From Bacillus sp. SM2101 (lineage in GTDB: Bacteria > Bacillota > Bacilli > Bacillales > SM2101): a stretch of DNA of 64,000 nt. The translations under genes and the position numbers were made by a program. The stretch spans positions 1 through 64,000 of the forward strand of contig NZ_JAEUFG010000018.1 in NCBI RefSeq assembly GCF_018588585.1, given 5' to 3'. Each line of letters begins with the position of its first letter. Within the stretch, counting starts at the first letter, position 1. The notes under the pieces are model-generated. The model had not been told where the DNA came from. It saw nothing but the letters and a program-made list of their open reading frames with translations, and made no database searches. This document shows, piece after piece, positions 10,921-19,417 of this stretch.

Positions 10921-11061
10921 TATTCTCCACCTTCCTAAAATGCCTTATCAGCTGGTTTCATTAATTTTGTTATACTGTAATTAAATTAGAATAGCAAGCT
11001 GCCGTGAAAGCTAGTTGTAACGAATTATAAAATACAATCGATGAGATGATAACACCAAAAT

Positions 11062-11275
11062 AAAAAACCTCTAATCCCAAAAAGGGACCGAGGTTTTCGG
11101 CGGTACCACCCTAGTTTGTTTACTACGTGTAGTAAACACCCTTGTATTTGATAACGGTTACAATCCGCTTGTACCTTCATGATTATAATCACTCGATACA
11201 GTACTCAAAGGTAGGTTCAAACGTGTACTTTAGAAATCTCCCAGCAAATAATTTCCTCTCTAAAAAAGCACATAA
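11062..11275 (-). promoter_or_regulatory. T-box leader upstream of proS (proline specifier)
   Basis: Read on the minus strand, the leader has AGAGAGGAAA near its 5' side and the specifier segment GAACCTACCTTTGAG with CCT at 11215-11213. The T-box AGGGTGGTACCGCC is at 11112-11099. A terminator follows (AACCTCGGTCCC, loop, GGGATTAGAGGTT, then T-run) at about 11097-11062. CCT is a proline codon, agreeing with the downstream enzyme. Lack of charged tRNA-Pro should switch proS on. Confidence 0.93.
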
Positions 11276-11309
11276 TGTTTTACTAGTCCTTATCAACGTT
11301 TACAATATA

Positions 11310-11458
11310 AAAGCTGTTTTCACATTAATTGTTGTTATTGTATTAAGTGATAAACACTTTGACATCTTTTCTATTGAAACACGATGTCAAACGTATTAAA
11401 CCTCTTCTTACTATGCTAACTTGGTGACAATAGCAACAATATTTTCAAAAAGAGCCTT
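11310..11458 (-). repeat. Dispersed MITE-like repeat, full copy
   Basis: About 149 bp with imperfect terminal inverted repeats: AAGCTGTTTTCACATTAATT at the left, and AGCAACAATATTTTCAAAAA then GAGCCTT at the right. It matches in reverse orientation the repeat at 63588-63750, including the internal GACATCTTTTCTA segment. It lies at the upstream edge of the proS T-box leader, so the proS promoter may be in or next to it. Confidence 0.65.
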
Positions 11459-11562
11459 AATAAATTAACATATACTATATTTTCTTTTTCTCCTTATGTC
11501 AAGAGTAACTTTTGATCTTGGCTGCATAAGATAATTGTAAAAAATTAAGGTGATGGTGTAAT

Positions 11563-11922
11563 GTGACAAATAATATAGACCAAACCTTCATAGAAGAAAA
11601 ATGGTATCATCCTGTAAATAAAACGGAAGCTGCTGTTTTTGCGAATGAACTATTAAACGAGCAAGTGAAGGTTGTAACGAAGTATGGAAAAATTTTTGAG
11701 GGTATAATTGAAAATACTAATGCGAGAAATCTATATTTGCTTACTCCACTGTTTAGGTCTAATGATCTGAATAACTATGAACAAAAGCCGAACTATGATA
11801 GCAGTAATTTCGGATTCCTCTCTGCCTTATTTAGCAAACCAGAACCTTTTGCCCAAATAATCATTCCACTTATATATGTAACAGCCTATGGAGCAAAAGT
11901 AAATAAAGATAAGACACCTTAA
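11563..11922 (+). CDS. Hypothetical protein, 119 residues
   Basis: A small soluble protein with no signal peptide. The middle part (about residues 30-62, NEQVKVVTKYGKIFEGIIEN and after) has an alternating beta pattern with a KxGKxFEGxIE segment that recalls Sm-like or LSM-type folds, but I cannot assign a family. The GTG start is preceded by AAGGTGATG. It is flanked on both sides by MITE-like repeats and has no operon partner. Codon use looks like its neighbours, so it is probably a real gene. Confidence 0.6.
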   Translation: MTNNIDQTFIEEKWYHPVNKTEAAVFANELLNEQVKVVTKYGKIFEGIIENTNARNLYLLTPLFRSNDLNNYEQKPNYDSSNFGFLSALFSKPEPFAQIIIPLIYVTAYGAKVNKDKTP

Positions 11923-11938
11923 ATATAGGCTTTTATCG

Positions 11939-12116
11939 TAAGACTGTTTTCGTAAGCATTTCGTTCTAATATGTAAGGACGTATATATATCTAGCGTTCG
12001 AGGTATCTTTTCTACTTTTATAATTATTGAGGTTTCATAAGACTCTTCATAATGTCCATTGTTAGTAAAAATAGCAACAAAGTTTACGAAATGACCCTTT
12101 CGTAAACTTTGTTGCT
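11939..12116 (-). repeat. MITE-like repeat ending in a perfect head-to-head palindrome
   Basis: A minus-orientation copy runs from AGACTGTTTTCG (11941) to AGCAACAAAGTTTACGAA (12073-12090). The same terminal sequence then follows in opposite orientation as TTCGTAAACTTTGTTGCT (12099-12116), forming an 18-bp perfect inverted repeat with an eight-base loop. This hairpin could serve as a terminator for the gene at 11563. The rest of the gap up to 12436 holds one more hairpin and no gene. Confidence 0.6.
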
Positions 12117-12268
12117 TTTATTCACGTGAACTGGGGTTTATTTGTTATAGTCTAAGGAAGTATGCGAACGTTAGTATATTCGTATTTTGCTCTTATTACG
12201 AACTACAACATGCTAAAATATATGACCATATGTATGATAATAGAAAAATCCATATCATAGTTTATAAC

Positions 12269-12300
12269 GCTAACCTCAATTGGTTAGCTATTTTATTATT
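12269..12300 (+). terminator. Small hairpin upstream of the permease gene
   Basis: GCTAACC and GGTTAGC pair around a six-base loop, followed by a T-rich stretch. It may end transcription coming from the left or act as an attenuator for the permease 140 bases downstream. No purine riboswitch motif could be seen here. Confidence 0.5.
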
Positions 12301-12436
12301 TCTTTTTAAAGTTAGAAATATTGCACTTATCATTTAGGTGATTCCATGTATTGGGGCAAATTGAATGTATGTTAATATAAAGAATTATAGTAACAATTTC
12401 CTGAATTGATTATATATGATAGGATGGAGGTTTTTT

Positions 12437-13723
12437 ATGAGGTTATTATTTTCATCAATGCAATGGATGATTTTTATAATTACAACAAGTGTTGTGGCTC
12501 CTATAGTTATTGGAAATTCCTTTGGGTTACCCCAAGCAGAAATCGCTACATTACTACAAAGAACATTATTCGTTTTAGGTCTTTCAGGTCTATTACAAGC
12601 AGTATTAGGTCATCGTTTACCGATTATGGAAGGTCCCGCAGGGTTATGGTGGGGTGTGTTTATCGTTTATGCGAGTATCGTTGAAGCTGGAAATCTTGGG
12701 ACATATGAGGGTTTACAACAGCTTGAAATGGGGATGATACTAAGCGGAGTTTTATTTATCTTATTAGCTCTTTTTAAATTGATCGATCATTTGAAGAAAC
12801 TGTTTACTCCAATTGTCACAGGAACTTATTTATTATTGTTAGTTGCACAACTAAGTGGTTCGTTTATGAACGGTATTTTTGGTGTAGGGTATAAACAAGA
12901 TTCAGTAGATTTTTCGGTCGCTGTTCCTACGGTTTGTGTTTTAGTTATAACGATATTATTGGCAAAAAGTCGTGTGCCGTTTATTCGAAGATATTCTGTT
13001 TTACTTAGTTTACTCATTGGATCACTTCTGTTTGCTGTGCTTCGGCTAGGAAAAAGTATTCCGCCGACCACAAGTGGTATTTCAGTACCACAGATTTTTG
13101 CTTGGGGAATGCCACAATTGAATAGCGGGATGATTATTACTTCCATTATGATAGGCTTACTATTATTAACAAATATGCTTGCCTCGATTTATGTTGTAGA
13201 AAAAGAGCTACAAGAACATACAAAAAATTATGAAGCTGTAAACTACAATAAAGCAAGCTTTGTTATGGGGATAAACCAGTGGTTAGGTGGTATTTTTTCT
13301 GCAATTGGTAGTGTACCGATTTCTGGATCAGCTGGATTTATTGCAATGACCAAAATTATTAATCGCTTACCATTTATTTTAGGAAATGTATTTATCATTT
13401 TACTTAGTTTCTTCCCGATGTTTACTACATATGCTGCTATGATTCCCGAACCAGTTGGCTATGCAATTTTATTTTACCCATTTACTATCATGATTGGTTT
13501 AGCATTAAAAGATTACCAATCTACACAATTAGGAGATAGAGAATATTTTATTATTGGGCTTTCATTATTGGTTGGCATTGGTTTATTGTTTATCCCTGGA
13601 CAAGCAATAAATGAACTTCCATCCATGTTAAGACCAATAATAAATAACGGATTAGTAGTAGGCACAGTTATATGTATTACTTTAGATCAAGTGATAAAAA
13701 AACAAACTTCCGTGTCATATTAA
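12437..13723 (+). CDS. Purine/pyrimidine permease, NCS2 (xanthine/uracil) family
   Basis: A 428-residue membrane protein with about 12-14 hydrophobic segments. It has NCS2-type features: EGPAGLWWGVF (about residues 66-76), the SGISVPQIFAWG stretch, and a substrate-site region AIGSVPISGSAGFIAMT. Such proteins import nucleobases by proton symport. It resembles the YwdJ branch of B. subtilis, whose substrate is uncertain. ATG 12437 is chosen because GGATGGAGG lies seven bases before it; an earlier in-frame ATG at 12416 precedes that site. It is a single gene, just before a TPP riboswitch that belongs to the next operon. Confidence 0.78.
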   Translation: MRLLFSSMQWMIFIITTSVVAPIVIGNSFGLPQAEIATLLQRTLFVLGLSGLLQAVLGHRLPIMEGPAGLWWGVFIVYASIVEAGNLGTYEGLQQLEMGMILSGVLFILLALFKLIDHLKKLFTPIVTGTYLLLLVAQLSGSFMNGIFGVGYKQDSVDFSVAVPTVCVLVITILLAKSRVPFIRRYSVLLSLLIGSLLFAVLRLGKSIPPTTSGISVPQIFAWGMPQLNSGMIITSIMIGLLLLTNMLASIYVVEKELQEHTKNYEAVNYNKASFVMGINQWLGGIFSAIGSVPISGSAGFIAMTKIINRLPFILGNVFIILLSFFPMFTTYAAMIPEPVGYAILFYPFTIMIGLALKDYQSTQLGDREYFIIGLSLLVGIGLLFIPGQAINELPSMLRPIINNGLVVGTVICITLDQVIKKQTSVSY

Positions 13724-13834
13724 TTTATATCACATTGGATAAAAGGGAAAATATTGAAGTGAGTATGTAGGAATCTTTTGCTTGTGGAAATAATAAAAGT
13801 ATAGTAAGGTTGTATGTGAAATTAAATATCGCTT

Positions 13835-13925
13835 ACCACTAGGGGTGCAAATCACGTTTGCTGAGAGGGGCTTTGCTGCCTTAACCCTTATACCTGATCT
13901 AGTTAATGCTAGCGTAGGGAAGTGG
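13835..13925 (+). promoter_or_regulatory. TPP riboswitch (thi-box) of the thiamine salvage operon
   Basis: Conserved thi-box parts are present in order: ACCACTAGGGGTGC, the CTGAGAGG segment, ACCCTTATACCTGATCTAG, and GCGTAGGGAAGTGG closing helix P1. A terminator follows 45 bases later. Binding of thiamine pyrophosphate should cause early termination and lower expression of tenA, ykoEDC and thiM. Confidence 0.96.
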
Positions 13926-13970
13926 ATTGATGACAAACATATTGGATAACATTTTCCAATTCGTCTAATT

Positions 13971-13996
13971 CCACTCTATATGTAGAGTGGTTTTTG
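13971..13996 (+). terminator. Riboswitch expression-platform terminator
   Basis: A perfect stem, CCACTCTA with TAGAGTGG, is followed by TTTTTGTTTT. It lies between the TPP aptamer and tenA. Its left arm shares CCACT with the aptamer P1 strand, fitting an aptamer-controlled switch. Confidence 0.88.
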
Positions 13997-14190
13997 TTTT
14001 CTAATGCCTTTATAACAAAGCTATTTATTCATGAACTTTTACTATTTATTATAATGATGTTTTGTTATGATCGAAAACAAAGACAAGGATAGGCAATATG
14101 CTGTCAAGAAATTTTCCACTTCATCTTTTTATCATTAGGGTGCCTTACTCTTAGTGAAGCGAATGTTATAAAAGAAGGGTGGAATTTATC

Positions 14191-14874
14191 ATGAAGTTTT
14201 CCAAAAAAATTAGAGAAGAAGCAGACCAAATTTGGCAGAGGAGCTTTGATCATCCATTTGTGAAAGAGCTTGCAGATGGGACATTATCATTTGACCGCTT
14301 TCGCTATTATGTTCTACAAGATTCTTATTACTTAAGTCATTTTGCAAGAGTGCAAACATTAGCAGCAGCACAAGCAACTGATCTAAAAATAGTGAGCCAA
14401 ATGGCATCTCATGCGATGGGTACGAATGAAGCTGAATTATCTCTTCATAAGGACTTTATGGTTCAGCTAGGTATCACCGAAGAGGAAAAAGCTAATTTTA
14501 AACCAGCTCCAACAGCATACGCATACACTTCTCATATGTATCGTGCAGCACATACTGGGCATATAGGAGACACAATCGCTGCTTTGTTACCATGCTACTG
14601 GTTATATTATGAGATTGGAGAGCAGCTCGTTCATGCAAATCCAACTGAACCTATATACCAACAATGGATTCAAACATATGGTGGTGATTGGTTCCGCAAA
14701 TTAGTTGAAGAAGTCATCGATTTGCTTGATGATATTGCTGATCAAGTAACAGAAGCTGATAGAGAAAGAATGCAGGAGCACTTTATCATTAGTAGTCAAT
14801 ATGAACTATTGTTTTGGGAGATGGCATATACACAAGAAACCTGGCCTATTTCAGCAATGTCAACATCCAAATAA
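14191..14874 (+). CDS. tenA: Thiaminase II / aminopyrimidine aminohydrolase TenA
   Basis: A 227-residue helical TenA protein. In Bacillus it deaminates aminomethyl-pyrimidine from degraded thiamine to hydroxymethyl-pyrimidine (HMP). Typical features are the N-terminal WQRSFDHPFVKELADGTLS, the YYVLQDSYYLSHFAR region, and the active-site cysteine in LLPCYWLYYEIGE (about residue 135). The start at 14191 follows AAGGGTGG; an upstream in-frame GTG overlaps that site. It is first in the riboswitch-controlled operon with the HMP transporter ykoEDC, which fits the salvage role. Confidence 0.95.
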   Translation: MKFSKKIREEADQIWQRSFDHPFVKELADGTLSFDRFRYYVLQDSYYLSHFARVQTLAAAQATDLKIVSQMASHAMGTNEAELSLHKDFMVQLGITEEEKANFKPAPTAYAYTSHMYRAAHTGHIGDTIAALLPCYWLYYEIGEQLVHANPTEPIYQQWIQTYGGDWFRKLVEEVIDLLDDIADQVTEADRERMQEHFIISSQYELLFWEMAYTQETWPISAMSTSK

Positions 14875-15019
14875 AGCATGCTAGTCAGGTTGAAAAATTT
14901 TGTGAGGTCTCTTATCTAATATAAATGATGACAATCGCATAATTCTCGTTTTTGGCTTGTAATTTTGGAAAACAACTTAGAGCGTTTTTGATTGATATAA
15001 AAGATAGGAGGAAATAACT

Positions 15020-15601
15020 ATGAACAAAGGTTTAAAATTAACTGATATTTTAGTTACAATAGTCATTGCAATCGTATTTGGAATCGTATACAAATTATGG
15101 GGAACATTCTATGAAACGATAGGCGCATTTGGATTACAAGTAGATCAGCTTGCATATGGAATGTGGTTTATAGCAGCAACTGTTGCCTTTTTGGTTATTC
15201 GTAAAGCTGGTGTGGCAATTATTGCTGAAATGGCAGCTGCATCTGGTGAATTTATCATGGGATCTGAATACGGATTAGAAGTAATGCTATATGGGTTGTT
15301 ACAAGGATTAGCTGCAGAACTAATATTTGCAGCAGCACGCTATAAACGCTATGATATCTTAATTGCTTCACTTGCAGGTGCTGCATCAGCAGTAGCATCA
15401 ATAGGGATGGATTTTTACAAAGGGTATATTGGTGATCTAGCAGCTTGGAATTTAACATTATTCATTGGATTCCGAGTAATCAGTGGGATTATAATAGCTG
15501 GTGTTTTTGCATATTATCTCGTTAAGGCTTTGGAAGCAACTGGTGTTACAAATTTAGTTCGTCCTGCATCAAAAGAAGACTATGATGCGTTGGATAAGTA
15601 G
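15020..15601 (+). CDS. ykoE: ECF transporter substrate-binding subunit YkoE (HMP uptake)
   Basis: A 193-residue membrane protein with about six hydrophobic helices, starting LKLTDILVTIVIAIVFGIVY. It matches the YkoE S-component, which captures hydroxymethylpyrimidine (or a thiamine-related base) for an energy-coupling-factor transporter. The family motif region GEFIMGSEYGLEVMLYGLLQ is clear. The site AGGAGG precedes the ATG. It is followed 14 bases later by the ATPase gene ykoD. The ligand is inferred from riboswitch control and operon context. Confidence 0.9.
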   Translation: MNKGLKLTDILVTIVIAIVFGIVYKLWGTFYETIGAFGLQVDQLAYGMWFIAATVAFLVIRKAGVAIIAEMAAASGEFIMGSEYGLEVMLYGLLQGLAAELIFAAARYKRYDILIASLAGAASAVASIGMDFYKGYIGDLAAWNLTLFIGFRVISGIIIAGVFAYYLVKALEATGVTNLVRPASKEDYDALDK

Positions 15602-15615
15602 TTGAGGTGTTATAC

Positions 15616-17085
15616 ATGCAAGAAATCACAAGTGTGAAAAACTTACGCTTAAAGTTTACTGGGAGTGCATCTTTATTATTTAAAGATGTCTCCTCTTCTT
15701 TTTATGAAGGGGAAAAAGTATTAATCCTAGGCCCTTCGGGTTGCGGAAAATCTACGCTTTTGCAAGTGTTATCAGGAATCATTCCAAATTCGATTGAAGT
15801 ACCTATTAAAGCTGATGAAATTATTACACCGGAATCTTGGGGATATGTTTTTCAAGATCCGGACACGCAATTTTGTATGCCTTTCGTTGATGAAGAAATT
15901 GCATTTGTGTTGGAAAATTTGAGGGTTAAGCGCAAGGATATGCCCGAAAAAATTCGCGAATATGTAAATATGGTAAAGCTTGAAGTAGATGACCTCCATA
16001 CATCAATACAAACGTTATCAGGAGGAATGAAGCAACGCTTAGCGATTGCTTCAGTGATGGCCCTTCAACCTGAAGTATTATTTTTAGATGAGCCGACGGC
16101 TATGCTTGACCCAAAAGGGACGAAACAAATATGGGATACGATAAAAGATGTGAGCCGTGACAAAACGGTTATCGTCGTTGAACATAATATTGACCATGTA
16201 TTAGATTTTATCGAACGAATTATTTTGTTTAATGAACATGGAGAAATCGTGGCAGATGGTCCTAAAGAGTATGTGCTGTCTACATATAAACAAGAGCTAA
16301 TTGACCAAGGTATATGGTATCCTGATGCCTGGCATGACTATATTGACAGAACTACAAAGCAAATTCCTACTGTACCTGTTTTGGAAGAATCATTTGTTAG
16401 CGTTTCACAATTCAAAGGGTATCGTGGAAAAAATGTGAAAATTGATATAAACAACGCAAATATCTCTGAGGGTGAATGGATTACGATCGTTGGTGAGAAT
16501 GGTGCTGGCAAAAGTACGTTACTTCACTCACTTATGCAACTGATAAAAACGACAGGTAATTATACAATCGAAGGAAGACAAGTAAAGGAAATAGGTAAAT
16601 TAACGGATTACTTAACATTTGTTTTTCAAAATCCCGAATTTCAATTTGTCACAAATTCAGTATATGATGAAATTGCCTTTTCATTGCACTTAGATAAGCT
16701 GGATGACCATGCTATAGATGAAAAAGTGACCACCTTGTTACATGAATTTCGTTTGAATGAGCAAAGAGATCAACACCCATATCAATTATCAATGGGGCAA
16801 AAGAGGAGGCTTAGTGTAGCTGCTGCAATTGTTAAAGAACAGCAAATTGTGTTGTTAGATGAGCCTACCTTTGGGCAGGATGCAAAGAATACATTTGCAA
16901 TCTTAGAGCTAATCGAGCATTGGCGAAAGCAAGGAACGATTGTTTTAATGGTTACACATAGCATGGAAATCGCGAAATACTTTGCGACTAGGGTTTGGCT
17001 GGTTGATGATGGTGAACTTATTTTTGATGGTACTTCTCAACAATTTTTCCAAAGACAAACGAAAGAATTATCAATCAGCAGATAG
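15616..17085 (+). CDS. ykoD: ECF transporter double ATPase YkoD
   Basis: A 489-residue protein with two fused ABC ATPase domains. Domain 1 has Walker A GPSGCGKST (about residues 39-47), signature LSGGMKQR and Walker B LFLDEPTA. Domain 2 has GENGAGKST (about 295), signature LSMGQKRR and VLLDEPTF. This matches YkoD, which powers the YkoEDC transporter. ATG 15616 lies six bases after GAGGTG; an upstream in-frame GTG sits inside that site. It is followed closely by ykoC. Confidence 0.92.
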   Translation: MQEITSVKNLRLKFTGSASLLFKDVSSSFYEGEKVLILGPSGCGKSTLLQVLSGIIPNSIEVPIKADEIITPESWGYVFQDPDTQFCMPFVDEEIAFVLENLRVKRKDMPEKIREYVNMVKLEVDDLHTSIQTLSGGMKQRLAIASVMALQPEVLFLDEPTAMLDPKGTKQIWDTIKDVSRDKTVIVVEHNIDHVLDFIERIILFNEHGEIVADGPKEYVLSTYKQELIDQGIWYPDAWHDYIDRTTKQIPTVPVLEESFVSVSQFKGYRGKNVKIDINNANISEGEWITIVGENGAGKSTLLHSLMQLIKTTGNYTIEGRQVKEIGKLTDYLTFVFQNPEFQFVTNSVYDEIAFSLHLDKLDDHAIDEKVTTLLHEFRLNEQRDQHPYQLSMGQKRRLSVAAAIVKEQQIVLLDEPTFGQDAKNTFAILELIEHWRKQGTIVLMVTHSMEIAKYFATRVWLVDDGELIFDGTSQQFFQRQTKELSISR

Positions 17086-17096
17086 GGGGGGAAGTC

Positions 17097-17897
17097 ATGC
17101 AATTTGATTTTACCTATAAAGAAACTTGGCTTCATAAAATTAATCCTAGTTTAAAATTGATCACCATGATGATATTATTTTTGTCAGTTTTATTAATCCA
17201 TAACATTAACTTTATGATCAATTATACAATTATTACACTAATATTGTTTATACTATTTTCTGGCCATCCATTGAAAAGGGTATTGCTTATTTTCATACCT
17301 TTTATATTTATTTTTGTTACAACAGCAACGTCAATGATTTTCTTCGGTAAGGGGGATACGACGTGGTTTAAATGGGGACTTGTTCATATTACAGAAGAGA
17401 GCTTCTTTCGTGGGCTTCATATAGGATTTCGAGCATTAACCTTTGCTTGCCTTGGCATCACATTTGCTTTGACGACTCGACCGGTTTTCCTTTTTTATTC
17501 GTTGATGCAGCAATTGAAGCTCTCACCAAAATACGCTTATAGTTTTATGGCTGGCCTGCGCCTTATCCCAATCATGATCGATGAGTTTCAAACAATACGC
17601 TATGCAATGAAAGTTAGGGGAGTGGAATCAAAGCGTGGGATGAAAGGTTTTTATGAAAAACTTCGTTCTTATGCTATACCGATGTTGTCACAAAGTATTC
17701 GTCGTGCACACCGCATTGCAGTAGCAATGGAAGCAAAGAGATTTTCACAAGTGGAAAATAGAACATATTACTATCACATATCGTTTTCCAAATTTGATAT
17801 ATCATTTGTCATTTACTTTGTTACGATGATTTCTGTTGCTTATATCATAAGTAACCAGTATCCATATTTTCCAATTACAGATGTGAGGTACAATTAA
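17097..17897 (+). CDS. ykoC: ECF transporter transmembrane subunit YkoC
   Basis: A 266-residue T-component (CbiQ-like) with about five or six membrane helices. Coupling helices carry the family motifs ARG-like MKVRGVESKRGMKGF and AVAMEAKRF in the C-terminal third, where they contact the ATPase. It follows ykoD by 11 bases with AGGGGGGG as ribosome site. It completes the YkoEDC importer, 25 bases before thiM. Confidence 0.9.
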   Translation: MQFDFTYKETWLHKINPSLKLITMMILFLSVLLIHNINFMINYTIITLILFILFSGHPLKRVLLIFIPFIFIFVTTATSMIFFGKGDTTWFKWGLVHITEESFFRGLHIGFRALTFACLGITFALTTRPVFLFYSLMQQLKLSPKYAYSFMAGLRLIPIMIDEFQTIRYAMKVRGVESKRGMKGFYEKLRSYAIPMLSQSIRRAHRIAVAMEAKRFSQVENRTYYYHISFSKFDISFVIYFVTMISVAYIISNQYPYFPITDVRYN

Positions 17898-17922
17898 ATG
17901 ATATTAAAGGAGGATTTACAGT

Positions 17923-18729
17923 ATGGAAATTGCAAGTATTGTTTCAGCCTTAAATAAAGTAAGAGAACGACAGCCACTTGTGCATAATATTACTAATGTT
18001 GTCGTTACTAATTTTACGGCTAATGGGTTGTTAGCAGTTGGAGCATCGCCAGTGATGGCATATGCAAAGCAGGAAGTTGCGGATATGGCAAAAATAGCAG
18101 GTGCACTCGTCTTAAACATCGGAACCTTAAACGAAACTGAGATTGAAGCAATGATTATAGCAGGAAAATCAGCAAATGAACATGGTGTGCCAGTCGTATT
18201 TGACCCAGTTGGTGCTGGAGCAACAGCGTATCGAACAGAAACAGCTAAGCGTATTATAAACGAAGTACAGGTAGCAATCGTACGTGGTAATGCCGCTGAG
18301 GTTGCAAACGTCATTGATGAAAAATGGAATATAAAAGGTGTAGATGCTGGAGAAGGTGCTGGTGATGTAGTAGATTTAGCAAAAAAAGCAGCACTAAAAT
18401 TGAATACAACAGTTGTCATTACAGGACAAAGTGATGTCATTACAAACGGAAAGACGACTTATACAGTGAACAACGGTCATCAAATGTTAACAAAAGTTAC
18501 AGGAACAGGCTGTTTACTCACTTCAGTGATTGGTGCTTTTGCAGCAGTAGAACAGGATGTTGTTAAAGCAGCGGTATCGGCAGTGGCATATTATTGTGTT
18601 GCTGCAGAAGTAGCTTATGAGAAACAAGGTATGAATGGTGTTGGCAGCTTCCAAATTGAATTATTGAATCAACTACATAAAGTTAATAAAGAAGAATTAG
18701 TAAACAAGGTAAACTTTCATAAAAAATAA
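17923..18729 (+). CDS. thiM: Hydroxyethylthiazole kinase
   Basis: A 268-residue kinase that phosphorylates 4-methyl-5-hydroxyethylthiazole (THZ) for thiamine salvage. Clear ThiM features are [20 protein letters not shown] (about residues 18-37), [15 protein letters not shown] and the C-terminal [11 protein letters not shown] with the catalytic cysteine region. The site AAAGGAGG precedes the ATG. It is the last gene of the TPP-riboswitch operon, so that operon recovers both halves of thiamine. Confidence 0.96.
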   Translation: MEIASIVSALNKVRERQPLVHNITNVVVTNFTANGLLAVGASPVMAYAKQEVADMAKIAGALVLNIGTLNETEIEAMIIAGKSANEHGVPVVFDPVGAGATAYRTETAKRIINEVQVAIVRGNAAEVANVIDEKWNIKGVDAGEGAGDVVDLAKKAALKLNTTVVITGQSDVITNGKTTYTVNNGHQMLTKVTGTGCLLTSVIGAFAAVEQDVVKAAVSAVAYYCVAAEVAYEKQGMNGVGSFQIELLNQLHKVNKEELVNKVNFHKK

Positions 18730-18842
18730 TAATTCACGGTTAACTATTAGGTGGGGTGTTATTCTCTCATTATTTTTTCTAGCATTTACTATATTTAACA
18801 TGTTATTTAATCGACAGTATCGATGATTATTTAAAGTACTTT

Positions 18843-18871
18843 AAACATCTTTTATGGTAGATGTTTTTGAA
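18843..18871 (+). terminator. Probable terminator of the salvage operon
   Basis: AAACATC pairs with GATGTTT across a loop, followed by TTTGA. The stem is short and lies 114 bases after the thiM stop codon. No better candidate is closer. Confidence 0.5.
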
Positions 18872-19074
18872 TACTAGCCATTTACTTTGCTAACATGGTG
18901 CTTTTTTTCACTTATATATGAGTAACGTCTTTAGGGGAAAAAAGGTGCAAAATGTGTTTAGCTCATATTAAAAAAGGCGTTTATATTAACAACAAAACAT
19001 ATAGTTATCCATTTACCACGTACTTCTATGATTGTGAAAAATTAAAACCGTCCTTTTATAAGGAGGTTTTTTTT

Positions 19075-19146
19075 GTATGCTTTTTTCGTAAACTTCGTGT
19101 GTATTTCATAGTAGAAAAAGCAACAATCAATGTGAAAACACCCTTT
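19075..19146 (+). repeat. Fragment of the MITE-like repeat
   Basis: TTTTTTCGTAAACTTCGTG, then AAAAAGCAACAATCAATGTG and AAAACACC, match the two ends of the dispersed repeat with most of the middle missing. The 18730-19268 gap holds this fragment and a hairpin. A reading frame across it looks like chance. Confidence 0.5.
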
Positions 19147-19417
19147 ATGCAACAACTTCCCACTTCAAATAAGTAACAAAAAAAGCAAGCACAGTAAAAA
19201 TAATTTTTCACTTGCACATAGTGAAAATTCAAGTGTGCATAAAATATGAGAGTAATGAGACGTTTTATCACCCCAGACAGAAGACCTCCACTTCAAACCA
19301 AAACAATGCGAAGCGAGTGAAGGTTAAGTGGGTGATGAATGGCGTTTGGCGTAAGCCAAAAACTCACTTCTAATATGGTATAATTAACCTAATTAATAGA
19401 TAAGTGAGGTGAAGAAA

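Noticed and set aside
12181-12436. Purine riboswitch before the permease gene
   Set aside because: The conserved loop and junction bases of the purine aptamer were not found; only a small hairpin is present.
18952-19176. 74-codon frame upstream of the TnpB element
   Set aside because: It runs through a repeat fragment, has poor composition and no family features; the similar minus-strand frame at 19056-19271 is equally unconvincing.
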